Positions 8,243-16,547 are shown, counted from the stretch's first letter. The stretch: 64,000 nucleotides of DNA from Idiomarina sp. MD25a (GCF_001870515.1 NZ_MDGT01000003.1:750842-814841), one strand, 5' to 3'. Notes: generated by a model from the sequence alone, not told the origin. Translations and numbers: made by a program.

Positions 8243-9761
8243 CGTTGTATTTGATGGTTCTGACTTATCGCTCACTGATATTGTTGAATTGAGTCAGCAA
8301 AATAAGAAGGCGTTATTATCCAGTGATGCTGATTTTGTGCAGCGTATCGAGCGAGGTGCACGCCTTGTTGATAGCGTCTTAAGTAACGAAGGCGAGGTTT
8401 ATGGCATTACAACCGGTTATGGCGATAGCGTGACGACTTCGGTGGCTGAGCATCAAGTTAACCAGTTACCGATTAATTTAACACGTTTTCATGGCTGTGG
8501 TTTGGGCGCCCACTTTTCGGCTGAAGAAACCCGCGCGATACTTGCCGTTCGACTCTGTTCGTTATGCCGTGGCTACTCGGGGGTGAGCTATGCGTTGCTT
8601 GAGCGTCTCACGCTGATGCTTAACGAGAACATGTTACCGATGATTCCTGAAGAGGGCAGCGTGGGTGCGAGTGGCGACCTCACGCCATTGTCTTATATTG
8701 CGGGTGCCTTGATTGGTGAGCGTGATGTGCTGTTTAACGGCGAGGTCATGAACAGTGCAAAGGCCTTTGATGCGTTGGGACTGGACACTTATCAGTTACG
8801 TCCGAAAGAGGCACTTGCGCTGATGAATGGTACGGCTGTGATGACCGCGTTAGCGTGTTTAACGTTCGCGCGTGCGGATTATCTTACGTCTATTTCGAGT
8901 CGCATTACCAGCTTGATGACGGTGGCTGTGGCGGGTAACCCGTATCACTTTGATGCGGCGTTGCATGCGGTTAAACCTCATCAAGGCCAGCAGCAAGTTG
9001 CACGTTGGATTGCCGACGATTTGGGGGTCGAACAGGCTCTTAAACCTACGCAGACACGGCTTCAGGATAGATACTCTCTGCGCTGTGCTCCTCATATCAT
9101 TGGTGTAGTGAGAGATTGCCTACCCTTTTTGAAGCAGACTATCGATAATGAGTTAAACAGTGCCAACGATAACCCGATTGTGGATGTTGAGAATCAGCGT
9201 ATTCATCATGGTGGGCACTTTTACGGCGGCCACATTGCCATGGCGATGGATACGCTTAAGACGCAGGTGGCGAATTTAGCGGATCTGCACGATCGGCAGA
9301 TGGCGCTTTTGTTGGATACTAAGTCGAATAATGGATTGCCGCCTAATTTATCCGCCGCTCAGGGGGATGACTTGGAGATTAGTCATGGATTTAAAGCGGT
9401 GCAAATTGGTTGTTCGGCATGGACTGCGGAGGCATTGAAGTTAACGATGCCGGCGAGTGTGTTCTCGCGTTCTACGGAGTGTCATAACCAAGATAAGGTG
9501 AGTATGGGGACGATTGCTGCGCGTGATTGCCGTCGCGTTTTGGACTTAACGCAGCAGGTTGTTGCCGCGTCGCTGTTAGCCGCCACTCATGGTGTAAAGC
9601 TGCGCTGCTTGGTTTCGCCCAATACTGAGATTAAGCCACCGCTGCAGGATTATGTCGACAACATCGTGAGTGAGCATCCCTTGCTTGGGGAAGACCGTCC
9701 CCTCGAAAACGAACTCCGCGCTTTAACGCGATGGGTAGGTCGCGCCGGTGGCGCGACCTGA
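8232..9761 (+). CDS. aromatic amino acid ammonia-lyase, probably tyrosine ammonia-lyase
   Basis: A 509-residue enzyme of the HAL/PAL/TAL family. Ala-Ser-Gly (146-148, in VGASGDLTPL) forms the MIO prosthetic group; Tyr58 in VYGITTGYG and NSANDNPI are other family hallmarks. Its place behind pyp and pcl argues that it makes p-coumarate from tyrosine. The selectivity pair, His-Leu in Rhodobacter TAL and Ser-His in histidine lyases, appears here as Phe86-His87 (TRFHGCG). Histidine ammonia-lyase activity is the alternative. The last eight codons before the stop are REP type A sequence, so the C-terminus VGRAGGAT is repeat-derived. Confidence 0.88.
   Translation: MKDSVVFDGSDLSLTDIVELSQQNKKALLSSDADFVQRIERGARLVDSVLSNEGEVYGITTGYGDSVTTSVAEHQVNQLPINLTRFHGCGLGAHFSAEETRAILAVRLCSLCRGYSGVSYALLERLTLMLNENMLPMIPEEGSVGASGDLTPLSYIAGALIGERDVLFNGEVMNSAKAFDALGLDTYQLRPKEALALMNGTAVMTALACLTFARADYLTSISSRITSLMTVAVAGNPYHFDAALHAVKPHQGQQQVARWIADDLGVEQALKPTQTRLQDRYSLRCAPHIIGVVRDCLPFLKQTIDNELNSANDNPIVDVENQRIHHGGHFYGGHIAMAMDTLKTQVANLADLHDRQMALLLDTKSNNGLPPNLSAAQGDDLEISHGFKAVQIGCSAWTAEALKLTMPASVFSRSTECHNQDKVSMGTIAARDCRRVLDLTQQVVAASLLAATHGVKLRCLVSPNTEIKPPLQDYVDNIVSEHPLLGEDRPLENELRALTRWVGRAGGAT
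9735..9757 (+). repeat. REP type A inside the lyase 3' end
   Basis: GTAG, GTCGCGCC, GGT, GGCGCGAC. The stem is perfect and is read as the last codons of the ammonia-lyase; the stop follows two bases after it. A partial type B remnant (GTGCGCGAC) lies about 20 bases further on. Confidence 0.85.
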
Positions 9762-9797
9762 GAAGCTGTCCGTGCGCGACAATGGATTTGCCCGTGC

Positions 9798-10046
9798 TTA
9801 TTCTGATTTATTAGCCATTTTTTGAAGGTTTTCGTGGATTTTAAATAACACGATAAGCAATTCGCACCAGATCCTCGCACCAATAGCACCGAAAATAATG
9901 ATACCTAATCCGGCGAAAAAGCCACCGCCATATTGGGTGAACATTGAACCTATACCGGAAATCAAACAGCCTAAAAGCATAAGCCAGTAGACAAACGTGA
10001 TGATTTTGGGCGTTAGCATCGAGTTGAATACGAATATATTTTTCAT
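9798..10046 (-). CDS. DUF4282 small membrane protein
   Basis: The 82-residue product begins MKNIFVFNSMLTPKIITFVY and has two membrane helices: TFVYWLMLLGCLISGIG and FAGLGIIIFGAIGARIW. The C-terminal CELLIVLFKIHENL is the signature end of DUF4282 proteins, whose role is unknown. AAGGA lies seven bases before the ATG. It converges on the PYP operon, with REP remnants between. Confidence 0.85.
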   Translation of the reverse strand: MKNIFVFNSMLTPKIITFVYWLMLLGCLISGIGSMFTQYGGGFFAGLGIIIFGAIGARIWCELLIVLFKIHENLQKMANKSE

Positions 10047-10184
10047 CGTCAGTTCCTTTTGTAGTTATTTTGGCACCTAAAATTAGCATCAGTGCTTGAG
10101 TGAACCCTCTATTTATACCGAATTAACGTTTAATTTACAATAGGTTAATATTTTTGGCTTTTGTGGTAAGTTAAGCTCGATCAT

Positions 10185-10235
10185 CGTGCGCAAACTGCGC
10201 ACGCTACGTCGGGTAGGTCGCGCCTTTGGCGCGAC
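10185..10235 (+). repeat. REP B' and A, tail to tail
   Basis: An inverted type B (10185-10207) ends in CTAC, and five bases later a type A (10213-10235) begins with GTAG. The GTAG ends face each other, the reverse of a REPIN. The pair sits 30 bases before the gene at 10266. Confidence 0.85.
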
Positions 10236-10265
10236 ACGCGATGCTGTGATGGGAAGGGAGCTGTT

Positions 10266-10865
10266 GTGTTAAAAAATAATCGCTACATAATTATTGTTGT
10301 CTTATGTGTTGTTATTCCCCTTTTAGAGAGCCTGAGTCCAGCAACGCTTTGGGGATTAAAGTTCGAATCACCGTTGGTGATGGCAAATCTCGGGAATATT
10401 ATTCTCGTTCTTAAAATTGTGAGCGTTGCTACGGCCGCCTATTTGTTGTTTTATCAACAGCGAGCTATTGCTGATGCGTTTAACCGTAGCACTTTTAAAG
10501 TCACCTTCTTTAGTACGTTTTATATACTCGCGGCGCTGCAATTAGTGGTTTTATTTTGGGGGCTAGTGTCATTTTTAATATCACCCTCGAATGATTTTTT
10601 TCATTACGAAAAAACGATAGATGATCAAACATTTTACGTTCACAACGCTGACTCCGGCGCATTGGGCGGCGAGTTACATGTTTATTTGAAGTGCCCATTA
10701 GCACTGAACCGCTATAAATTAGAGCCAATAGGATCGGTGGAGTGGCTCAAAAACTTTGATCTGACGGTCGTCGACAACACTGTGGTGCTCAGTTCGAGTG
10801 ACACCCCTGACGGCGTCGAGCAAGTTTACAAACTGCCAATAGGCGGCGCATCGTGCGGTAAGTAG
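10266..10865 (+). CDS. membrane protein, paralogue of the protein at 12730
   Basis: A GTG start with GGGAG upstream gives 199 residues. Three hydrophobic segments (about 6-24, 36-62, 78-104) are followed by a soluble C-terminal domain of about 85 residues with YLKCPLALNRY and a final ASCGK. The gene at 12730 encodes the same layout (LWG-SP-L near residue 27; LKC-LALNRY; final SC). The two conserved Cys could form a disulfide outside the membrane. I do not recognise the family. The stop TAG falls in a degenerate REP copy. Confidence 0.8.
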   Translation: MLKNNRYIIIVVLCVVIPLLESLSPATLWGLKFESPLVMANLGNIILVLKIVSVATAAYLLFYQQRAIADAFNRSTFKVTFFSTFYILAALQLVVLFWGLVSFLISPSNDFFHYEKTIDDQTFYVHNADSGALGGELHVYLKCPLALNRYKLEPIGSVEWLKNFDLTVVDNTVVLSSSDTPDGVEQVYKLPIGGASCGK

Positions 10866-11110
10866 CGCATCCTGCGGTAAGTCGCGCATCCTGCGCGACG
10901 TGGGATATCGCCCGTGCGGTAGGTCGCGCATTCTGCGCGACAATGGATCTGTCCGTGCGCACAATGCGCACGCTACGTCGGTGCGGTAGGTCGCGCATTC
11001 TGCGCGACAATGGATCTGTCCGTGCGCACGATGCGCACGCTACGTCGGTGCGGTAGGTCGCGCATTCTGCGCGACGATGGATGCACCCGTGCGCACAATG
11101 CGCACGTTAC
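10857..11110 (+). repeat. REPIN array with a 67-bp period
   Basis: Two degenerate type A copies (from 10857 and 10877) are followed by three complete A-spacer-B' units whose GTAG starts are at 10919, 10986 and 11053, exactly 67 bases apart. Loops are ATTCT (A) and ACAAT or ACGAT (B). The spacers are nearly identical, so the array grew by tandem duplication. Open frames across it are artefacts. Confidence 0.92.
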
Positions 11111-11129
11111 GTTGATGTGGGAGATATAA

Positions 11130-11531
11130 ATGGATAAACATCAAGGTTCTTGTTTATGTGGGGCCGTGAAATTCGAGGTCCAAGGCGCGTTTGATAGCTT
11201 TTACTTGTGCCATTGTCAGCACTGCCAAAAAGATAGTGGCTCGGCGCATGCTGCTAATTTGTTCTCTCAATCGGCTCGTCTTTTTTGGCATTCTGGCGCC
11301 GACGCAGTCACCTCTTTCACATTAACCGGTACGCGGCATCATAAAAGCTTTTGTAAGCACTGCGGATCGGCCGTGCCGAACACACAAATCGCGGGTTTGC
11401 TCGTGGTTCCAGCCGGTAGCCTAGACACAGATCTCGATATCCGTCCGACCGCACATATTTTCTCATCCAGCCGCGCGCATTGGGATAAGCCCAACTTCGA
11501 AATCCCCGTGTTCGACCGATTACCCCGGTAG
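11130..11531 (+). CDS. GFA family zinc protein
   Basis: A 133-residue protein with the zinc-binding cysteine pattern of the glutathione-dependent formaldehyde-activating (GFA) family: CLCG near the N-terminus, CHCQHC around residue 28, and CKHCG around residue 73. Many GFA proteins have no proven link to formaldehyde, so only the family is claimed. GGGAG lies before the ATG, just past the REP array. Its stop TAG (11529-11531) is the TAG of the next REP's GTAG. Confidence 0.9.
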   Translation: MDKHQGSCLCGAVKFEVQGAFDSFYLCHCQHCQKDSGSAHAANLFSQSARLFWHSGADAVTSFTLTGTRHHKSFCKHCGSAVPNTQIAGLLVVPAGSLDTDLDIRPTAHIFSSSRAHWDKPNFEIPVFDRLPR

Positions 11532-11586
11532 GTCGCGCCTTTGGCGCGACGGTCGATACCGCCCGTGCGCATAATGCGCACGCTAC
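11528..11586 (+). repeat. REPIN (A-B')
   Basis: GTAG and a perfect A stem with TTT loop, a spacer containing GGTCGATACCGC, then B' with loop ATAAT ending in CTAC. The first GTAG supplies the stop of the GFA gene. Confidence 0.9.
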
Positions 11587-11611
11587 GGTGATGTTGAACG
11601 TTTAACCCGAC

Positions 11612-11669
11612 GTAGGTCGCGCCTTTGGCGCGACAATGGATTTCCCCGTGCGCAAGATGCGCACGTTAC
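11612..11669 (+). repeat. REPIN (A-B')
   Basis: Perfect A stem from 11612; B' with loop AAGAT ends in TTAC (11666-11669). Read on the reverse strand this end is GTAA, whose TAA is the stop of the small membrane protein gene. Confidence 0.9.
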
Positions 11670-11875
11670 CTCTTTTGCTTGCTACGCATGACCAAAAGCT
11701 GCCATGCGGCATAACCTGTGACGAGGGCGAAAACTAGTTTCTTACCTAAATAGACCCAGTCAAAATCGGTGTTTGACCAAAACAAGAAAAGCGTAATGTC
11801 CACAATATTTATCAAGCAAACTATTGAGGCGAGAATAGCGAATAAAAGAAGGTACGACTCTTTAACAAAAGACAC
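11666..11875 (-). CDS. small two-helix membrane protein
   Basis: GTG start with AAGGA eight bases upstream; 69 residues. Two hydrophobic segments are seen, SYLLLFAILASIVCLINIVD and LGKKLVFALVTGYAAWQLLV, with a basic end MRSKQKR. No family is recognised. The stop TAA is part of the adjacent REP type B element. Confidence 0.65.
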   Translation of the reverse strand: MSFVKESYLLLFAILASIVCLINIVDITLFLFWSNTDFDWVYLGKKLVFALVTGYAAWQLLVMRSKQKR

Positions 11876-11972
11876 TGAGAAAGTCCTTATTTTTTATAGT
11901 TGTTTTTATTACGGTAATTGTTCTGGTATTAAAAAACAAACCGGCGTTTTGAAGCTTGCGCCAGAGGCTGCG

Positions 11973-12031
11973 GTAGGTCGCGCATTCTGCACGATAATGG
12001 ATATCGCCCGTGCGCAAGATGCGCACGCTAC
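11973..12031 (+). repeat. REPIN (A-B'), A arm degenerate
   Basis: GTAG and GTCGCGC, loop ATTCT, imperfect right arm GCACGAT; spacer ATGGATATCGC; perfect B' ending in CTAC at 12031. It lies in the gap before the gene at 12102. Confidence 0.85.
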
Positions 12032-12101
12032 TGCGGTGTAAGGGGTGATAAAAATATTAAAACTATGTTAAGATTGTGGTTTTTATTTTGGGGGATCTGA
12101 C

Positions 12102-12659
12102 ATGTTTCGTTGGTTTTTAATTATTTCAGCCTTGCTTATCACTCCTCGTGCATTCGCTATTGATGAATACTCGACTGCATCTGAGGCGGAAAAAAAGTTG
12201 ATCAAGCAAATTGTAAAAGTCTTGGAAATTGAACCGAGTGTAGAAGTCGAGAAGAAGATTTATGGTCGAATCGATTATATTTTTAAAACCGAAAATTGGA
12301 ATTCATACTGGTTAGGCTACAATGACTTAGCCTCATCTAAAATCAAAAGTCCAAACGTGTCATTTGTTGAGCAATATGTAAACACGAGTGATTTAGGCAC
12401 TTTTATCATCAGTTTTATGTATGACAAGCAGGTGAACCAAATTTTGGTTACTTCCAAGCAAATTCGCTACGGCGAAAAGGACGCTGCCCTAAAAGCATTT
12501 AAAAAGATTAAAGACGACACAGAGAATTATTCAGTTATTCATGAGTCTGAAAATTATGCGTTGATGCAGGAGACTGGACAGGTTAGCTACTCTAATTTTC
12601 ATGTAGGCAGTAAGGCCGCAACAGTTGTCTATATCGAACAAGGCATTATAGAGCTGTAG
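12102..12659 (+). CDS. secreted protein of unknown function
   Basis: 185 residues with a signal peptide (MFRWFLIISALLITPRAFA, cut before IDEY). The mature protein is mixed alpha/beta with a Lys-rich helical start (EKKLIKQIVKVLEIEP) and no cysteine pair or catalytic motif I can name. GGGGGA precedes the ATG. The stop TAG (12657-12659) is the GTAG of the next REPIN. Confidence 0.75.
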   Translation: MFRWFLIISALLITPRAFAIDEYSTASEAEKKLIKQIVKVLEIEPSVEVEKKIYGRIDYIFKTENWNSYWLGYNDLASSKIKSPNVSFVEQYVNTSDLGTFIISFMYDKQVNQILVTSKQIRYGEKDAALKAFKKIKDDTENYSVIHESENYALMQETGQVSYSNFHVGSKAATVVYIEQGIIEL

Positions 12660-12714
12660 ATCGCGCCTTGAGTGCGACACGTAGATAAGATCGTGCGGGC
12701 AAGGCGCACGCTAC
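12656..12714 (+). repeat. degenerate REPIN (A-B')
   Basis: GTAG, then ATCGCGCC and GTGCGAC arms with mismatches; B' is CGTGCGG and GCGCACG ending in CTAC. Older-looking than its neighbours. It separates the secreted protein gene from the paralogous membrane protein gene. Confidence 0.75.
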
Positions 12715-12729
12715 TCAAAAGGTTCTGTT

Positions 12730-13320
12730 TTGCTTTACATGATTATTGTCTTGATCTGCATTTTTCTTCCCCTCTTCGAAACCATCGAAGACAGCGGACC
12801 CCTTTGGGGGATGAATTACGATTCGCCGCTGTTCATGGCATATGTAGGGGATGTAGTACGCATCATTAAGTTGATAATTGTTGGCTTTGGTATTTATATA
12901 TTGGCCACGAAAGGTAAGACAATTCTTCAGTGTTCGCCGGCTAGATACCGCGGCTTTAAGTTTATCGTTAGTGCTTACATACTGGCGATTGGGCTGTTCT
13001 TAGTGCTTTTTGGTGGTAATTTATACTATGGAGTGGCGACTGATAATGAGCCCCACCATTACGAAAAAGTCATAGATAAGCACTCTTATTACGTATTTAC
13101 GCCTTATGGAAAACCAGACCCCGACGCTAAACAAGTTATTTACTTAAAGTGCGCGCTTGCATTAAATCGTTATGAGTTAAAAAAGATAGGCGAAATTGAA
13201 CCGTTGAAAGACTTTAATCTAGAGGTACAAAACCACAACCTGATTATGAGTTCCGTCTATCGCTATGGCAGTGTTACCAGAGGTTATAAACTCCCTTTAG
13301 ATGGGATTAGCTGTTCGTAG
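12730..13320 (+). CDS. membrane protein, paralogue of the protein at 10266
   Basis: A TTG start with AAAAGG seven bases upstream fits the alignment with the gene at 10266; 196 residues. Three hydrophobic segments precede a soluble domain with YLKCALALNRYELKKIG and a final SC. Shared features with the other copy include the LWG...SPL block and HYEK before the soluble part. No family is recognised. The stop TAG (13318-13320) is the GTAG of the following REP. Confidence 0.8.
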   Translation: MLYMIIVLICIFLPLFETIEDSGPLWGMNYDSPLFMAYVGDVVRIIKLIIVGFGIYILATKGKTILQCSPARYRGFKFIVSAYILAIGLFLVLFGGNLYYGVATDNEPHHYEKVIDKHSYYVFTPYGKPDPDAKQVIYLKCALALNRYELKKIGEIEPLKDFNLEVQNHNLIMSSVYRYGSVTRGYKLPLDGISCS

Positions 13321-13371
13321 GTCGCGCCTTTGGCGCGACATCAGATCCGGACCGTGCGCACAATGCGCACG
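13317..13371 (+). repeat. REPIN (A-B'), right tetranucleotide lost
   Basis: Perfect A stem with TTT loop; B' with loop ACAAT. The right end reads GCAT where CTAC is expected. The left GTAG is the stop of the upstream gene. Confidence 0.88.
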
Positions 13372-13385
13372 GCATCGCGCGATTG

Positions 13386-15476
13386 TTAAAATTTATACCG
13401 GAAATTGGCCATGATGGTACGTTGTTGACCGTAGAAACAGTCGCCACGACTTAGGCATGATGTGAGTACCGTTTTGTCGGTCAGGTTGTCGATATCGACA
13501 CTGACCGAGTATTGGTCCCAGTCGTAGCCGATCATCGCATCAACAAGCGTGTAAGTTGGGGTTTCGAGCAACACGTTGTTGCCGTTATAAACGCCAAAAC
13601 CCCCCGAGGTATGACCCACATATCGTGCGCCTGCACCGATTTTAAAGCCACCCCAGCTATCTGGGCGGTATGTTGCCCAAACAGATGCCTGATGATCGGG
13701 TGTGGCTGTTAGAATATCGGCGGCATCGTTGTAGGCGTAGCTCGCATAAACATCCATAAAGTCCCAGGCTAACTGCGCTTCGAGTTCGACACCTTCAATT
13801 TCCACTTCACCCATTTGCACTTGACCACTTGGATTAGGTGCCTCGGGATCGTTGACTTGTACCTGTAGGTTTTCTTGCTTGATACGATAGACCGATGCGG
13901 TAATTAAATGCTCCGTGCCTTGCGGCTGGTATTTCACTCCCGCCTCCCATTGCTTACCTTCGATAGGTACGAATGGGTTGTTATACGCATCGCGACCGAA
14001 CACTGGTTGGAACGATTCGCTGTAGCTTACGTAAGGCGAAATACCACCGTCAAACAGGTACATTAATCCTAAACGACCCGTCGTAGCATATTGCTCATTG
14101 GCGGCGCTGTTTTCAGGATTGGTGGTTGCGCGATCACGACGTAACGCGGCTGAAACGAGCCATTTGTCGTCAATGCGCATGTTATCTTGTACGTATAAAC
14201 CAAGTTGGTAATTCTTAGTTGACGCAAAATCAGTGATATCCGCCTCGGTGGGTAAGCCCGTGGCTTCACCGTAGACCGGGTCGTACACGTCAAGTGTGTT
14301 ATTAGCACCGTAAGCGTAGTCGTTATCGGTGTAGGCATCTTGGAAATCGAGACCAAACACTAAATCGTGCTCGATGAGGCCTGTTGTGATGGATCCGTGA
14401 AGTTGAAGATCCGATGTCCAGGCACGCGCATTGGCTCGTGAGAGGTACGAGACTCGGTCGACAGTACGGTTATCTTCTGCAAATTTGGGGGGCCAGCCGT
14501 ACATTGTGTTGTATTCGGCGTTGCTCTCGCTGTAACGACTGGCTAATCGAATATGCCAGTTCAAGTTGATGTCATGTTCGATGATTGCAGTCAATGCGTC
14601 TTGTTCGGTGTCGTATTTATCGAAGCCCGGCTCTGAAACAAAGGTTGAGCTATCAATTTGACCAAACTCATTGGGAAACAGGGTGCCTTGCCAAGGGAAG
14701 AACTGCGTGCTTGAGCCTGATTCATTTCGTTGAATATTGGCAATTAAAGTGACTTTAGTTTCGTCTGATGCGTGCCAAGTGAGGGATGGATTTAATACGA
14801 GGCTATTATCCGGAACATAATCGGTTTGTGTGTCGCTGTCACGATAAAGTCCAACTAAACGGCCTGTGAGTGAGGCATCGGAATTAAGTGCGCCTGTAAT
14901 GTCTCCAGCGACTTGCTTGCGAGAGTAATTACCGAGTTGACCCCAAAGCTCGCCTTGAGTCTCGGCTTGGGGACGTTTACTTACCAGGTTGATAATACCA
15001 CCGGTTGAGCCCTGACCGTAGAGTACAGAGCTCGGGCCTTTTAAAATTTCAATTTGGCTGAGTGAATAAGGATTAATGCGGACGTTGTTGTAGTAGCCAA
15101 AGAGTGACTTTAAGCCATCTAAGTACTGGACCGGCGAGACCCCACGTATTTGTGCCCAGTCGCCTCGCGTATCAACGCCGTATGGGCCATTGTAAAGTCC
15201 TGCCACATAACCAATGGCGTCCTGAACGGTGACGGCGCCTAAGTCTTCAATACGCGCCTCCGTCAATACGGAAACTGAGAGGGGAGTTTCGATGATAGGT
15301 GTATCGGACTTGGATCCGGTCGCACTGACGTATGAAATCAGCCCACGTGAGCTCACTTCAATTGTCTCCATCATGTCTTCTTTTTCTTTTTTCGTTTGCT
15401 GCTCTTCAGCTACAGCATAGTTGCTTGCTAATGCAACGAGAATGCTTGATGCCAATACTGTTTTTTGAATCGTCAT
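13386..15476 (-). CDS. TonB-dependent siderophore receptor
   Basis: The start at 15476 (MTIQKTVLASS) gives a signal peptide ending AVA-EEQ; a start ten codons upstream is possible. About 696 residues. A plug domain (about 45-160, with SVLTEARIEDLGAVTVQDAI and ILKGPSSVLYGQGSTGGIIN) precedes a long beta-barrel that ends in aromatic Phe (IMANFRYKF), as required for outer-membrane insertion. The CLSRGDCFYGQQRTI segment is typical of the FhuA/FhuE/FoxA hydroxamate group, but the siderophore cannot be assigned. Fur control is likely (see the box upstream). Confidence 0.93.
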   Translation of the reverse strand: MTIQKTVLASSILVALASNYAVAEEQQTKKEKEDMMETIEVSSRGLISYVSATGSKSDTPIIETPLSVSVLTEARIEDLGAVTVQDAIGYVAGLYNGPYGVDTRGDWAQIRGVSPVQYLDGLKSLFGYYNNVRINPYSLSQIEILKGPSSVLYGQGSTGGIINLVSKRPQAETQGELWGQLGNYSRKQVAGDITGALNSDASLTGRLVGLYRDSDTQTDYVPDNSLVLNPSLTWHASDETKVTLIANIQRNESGSSTQFFPWQGTLFPNEFGQIDSSTFVSEPGFDKYDTEQDALTAIIEHDINLNWHIRLASRYSESNAEYNTMYGWPPKFAEDNRTVDRVSYLSRANARAWTSDLQLHGSITTGLIEHDLVFGLDFQDAYTDNDYAYGANNTLDVYDPVYGEATGLPTEADITDFASTKNYQLGLYVQDNMRIDDKWLVSAALRRDRATTNPENSAANEQYATTGRLGLMYLFDGGISPYVSYSESFQPVFGRDAYNNPFVPIEGKQWEAGVKYQPQGTEHLITASVYRIKQENLQVQVNDPEAPNPSGQVQMGEVEIEGVELEAQLAWDFMDVYASYAYNDAADILTATPDHQASVWATYRPDSWGGFKIGAGARYVGHTSGGFGVYNGNNVLLETPTYTLVDAMIGYDWDQYSVSVDIDNLTDKTVLTSCLSRGDCFYGQQRTIMANFRYKF

Positions 15477-15515
15477 ATCCCTGTCCACTCCTGAATGTGT
15501 ATTCATGAGCGAATA

Positions 15516-15538
15516 ATAAATGAAAACGATTCGTATTT
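15516..15538 (-). promoter_or_regulatory. possible Fur box of the TonB receptor
   Basis: An AT-rich imperfect dyad containing ATGAAAACGATTCGTAT lies about 40-60 bases before the receptor start and resembles the Fur consensus. Assignment rests on partial similarity and the nature of the gene. Confidence 0.35.
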
Positions 15539-15561
15539 AAATAAAAGTTTTTATTTCGTCC

Positions 15562-15584
15562 GTAGGTCGCGCATTGTGCGCGAC
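15562..15584 (+). repeat. REP type A, single
   Basis: GTAG, GTCGCGC, ATTGT, GCGCGAC, with no type B partner. It stands between the divergent TonB receptor and GDPD-like genes, an unusual 5'-side position for this family. Confidence 0.85.
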
Positions 15585-15629
15585 ATGGGATACTATTAAA
15601 AAATTCTAATAACAAATGGAAATAATAGT

Positions 15630-16547
15630 TTGAAACTAAAAATAATTTTATTAAGTCTCGTTGCGCTTGTGTTGTTAGGTATTGGTAACGCCTATTTTTT
15701 AGCGCCCCAAGTAAACGGCGACGGTCAGGTGGTTGCATATCGTGGCGGTGGTAGTCAGGTTGATTACGAAAAATTAAGCGACGCGTTGTGCACAGCAAAG
15801 TCGCTATCTGAAGCGGGTCTGACAACGGTGGAAAATACTCTGCAAGCAGCGTCGGCATCGGTTGCTGCTGGTGCGGATATTATTCATTTAAACGTTCACC
15901 TGATAAATGATAATGAATTGGTTGTATTTCACGATTGGAATCTTAGTTGTGCAACGAACGGGAATCGTCTTGTAAGTGATTTAAACGTTGATCAATTAGA
16001 ATCGATTGATGCGGGTTACGGCTATACGGCGGATTATGGTCGAACATTTCCCTTTCGTGGAAAAGGTTTTCGTATCGATCGGCTTGATGCGTTTTATGAA
16101 CGGTTTCCTAACCAAACGTTTTGGTTGAATCTAAAGACTAATAACGAGGAGGCGTTTCTAGCGTTAAGTCGTTTTATAAGCGAAAAAAATAACAAAACAG
16201 TTGTCATTACGTCTGCCAAGGGTAATGAGTGGTTTGCTAACGAGACTCCGTCGCTGCAAACATTTTCAGTGAATACAGTGAAAAACTGTGGCACAGATTA
16301 CTTGCTGGTTGGATGGGCGGGCGTTATCCCTGATTCATGTAAAAATACGGTTGTATTGGTGCCTCCTAACATGGCTAAGTTTATTTGGGGTTACCCCGAT
16401 CGGCTTGCAGCTCGACTGGCCCAACATAACACACAGATTTACTTATGGAATAAGCACGACATTGTTCCGCCAGAACAGGCAAATATCATTAAACAGGGTG
16501 TTGGCGTTGTTACGGGTAATATCGATTTCATCGAATCAGTGAAGTAG
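15630..16547 (+). CDS. glycerophosphodiester phosphodiesterase-like protein, catalytic His replaced
   Basis: 305 residues from a TTG start, with an N-terminal membrane helix (about 3-22). The fold of the GDPD family is visible: VENTLQA (Glu68-Asn69), a metal-region strand IIHLNVHLINDNELVVFHD (His101), and a C-terminal VGVVTGNID. However, the invariant His-Arg-Gly start of the active site reads Tyr37-Arg38-Gly39, and the usual metal-binding acid near residue 88 is Asn. The protein may be a non-catalytic or altered member anchored to the inner membrane. The stop TAG is the GTAG of the adjacent REPIN. Confidence 0.75.
   Translation: MKLKIILLSLVALVLLGIGNAYFLAPQVNGDGQVVAYRGGGSQVDYEKLSDALCTAKSLSEAGLTTVENTLQAASASVAAGADIIHLNVHLINDNELVVFHDWNLSCATNGNRLVSDLNVDQLESIDAGYGYTADYGRTFPFRGKGFRIDRLDAFYERFPNQTFWLNLKTNNEEAFLALSRFISEKNNKTVVITSAKGNEWFANETPSLQTFSVNTVKNCGTDYLLVGWAGVIPDSCKNTVVLVPPNMAKFIWGYPDRLAARLAQHNTQIYLWNKHDIVPPEQANIIKQGVGVVTGNIDFIESVK

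Noticed and set aside
10719-11010. Reverse-strand open frames across the REP array
   Set aside because: Products are repeats of MRDLPH-type peptides created by GC-rich palindromes.
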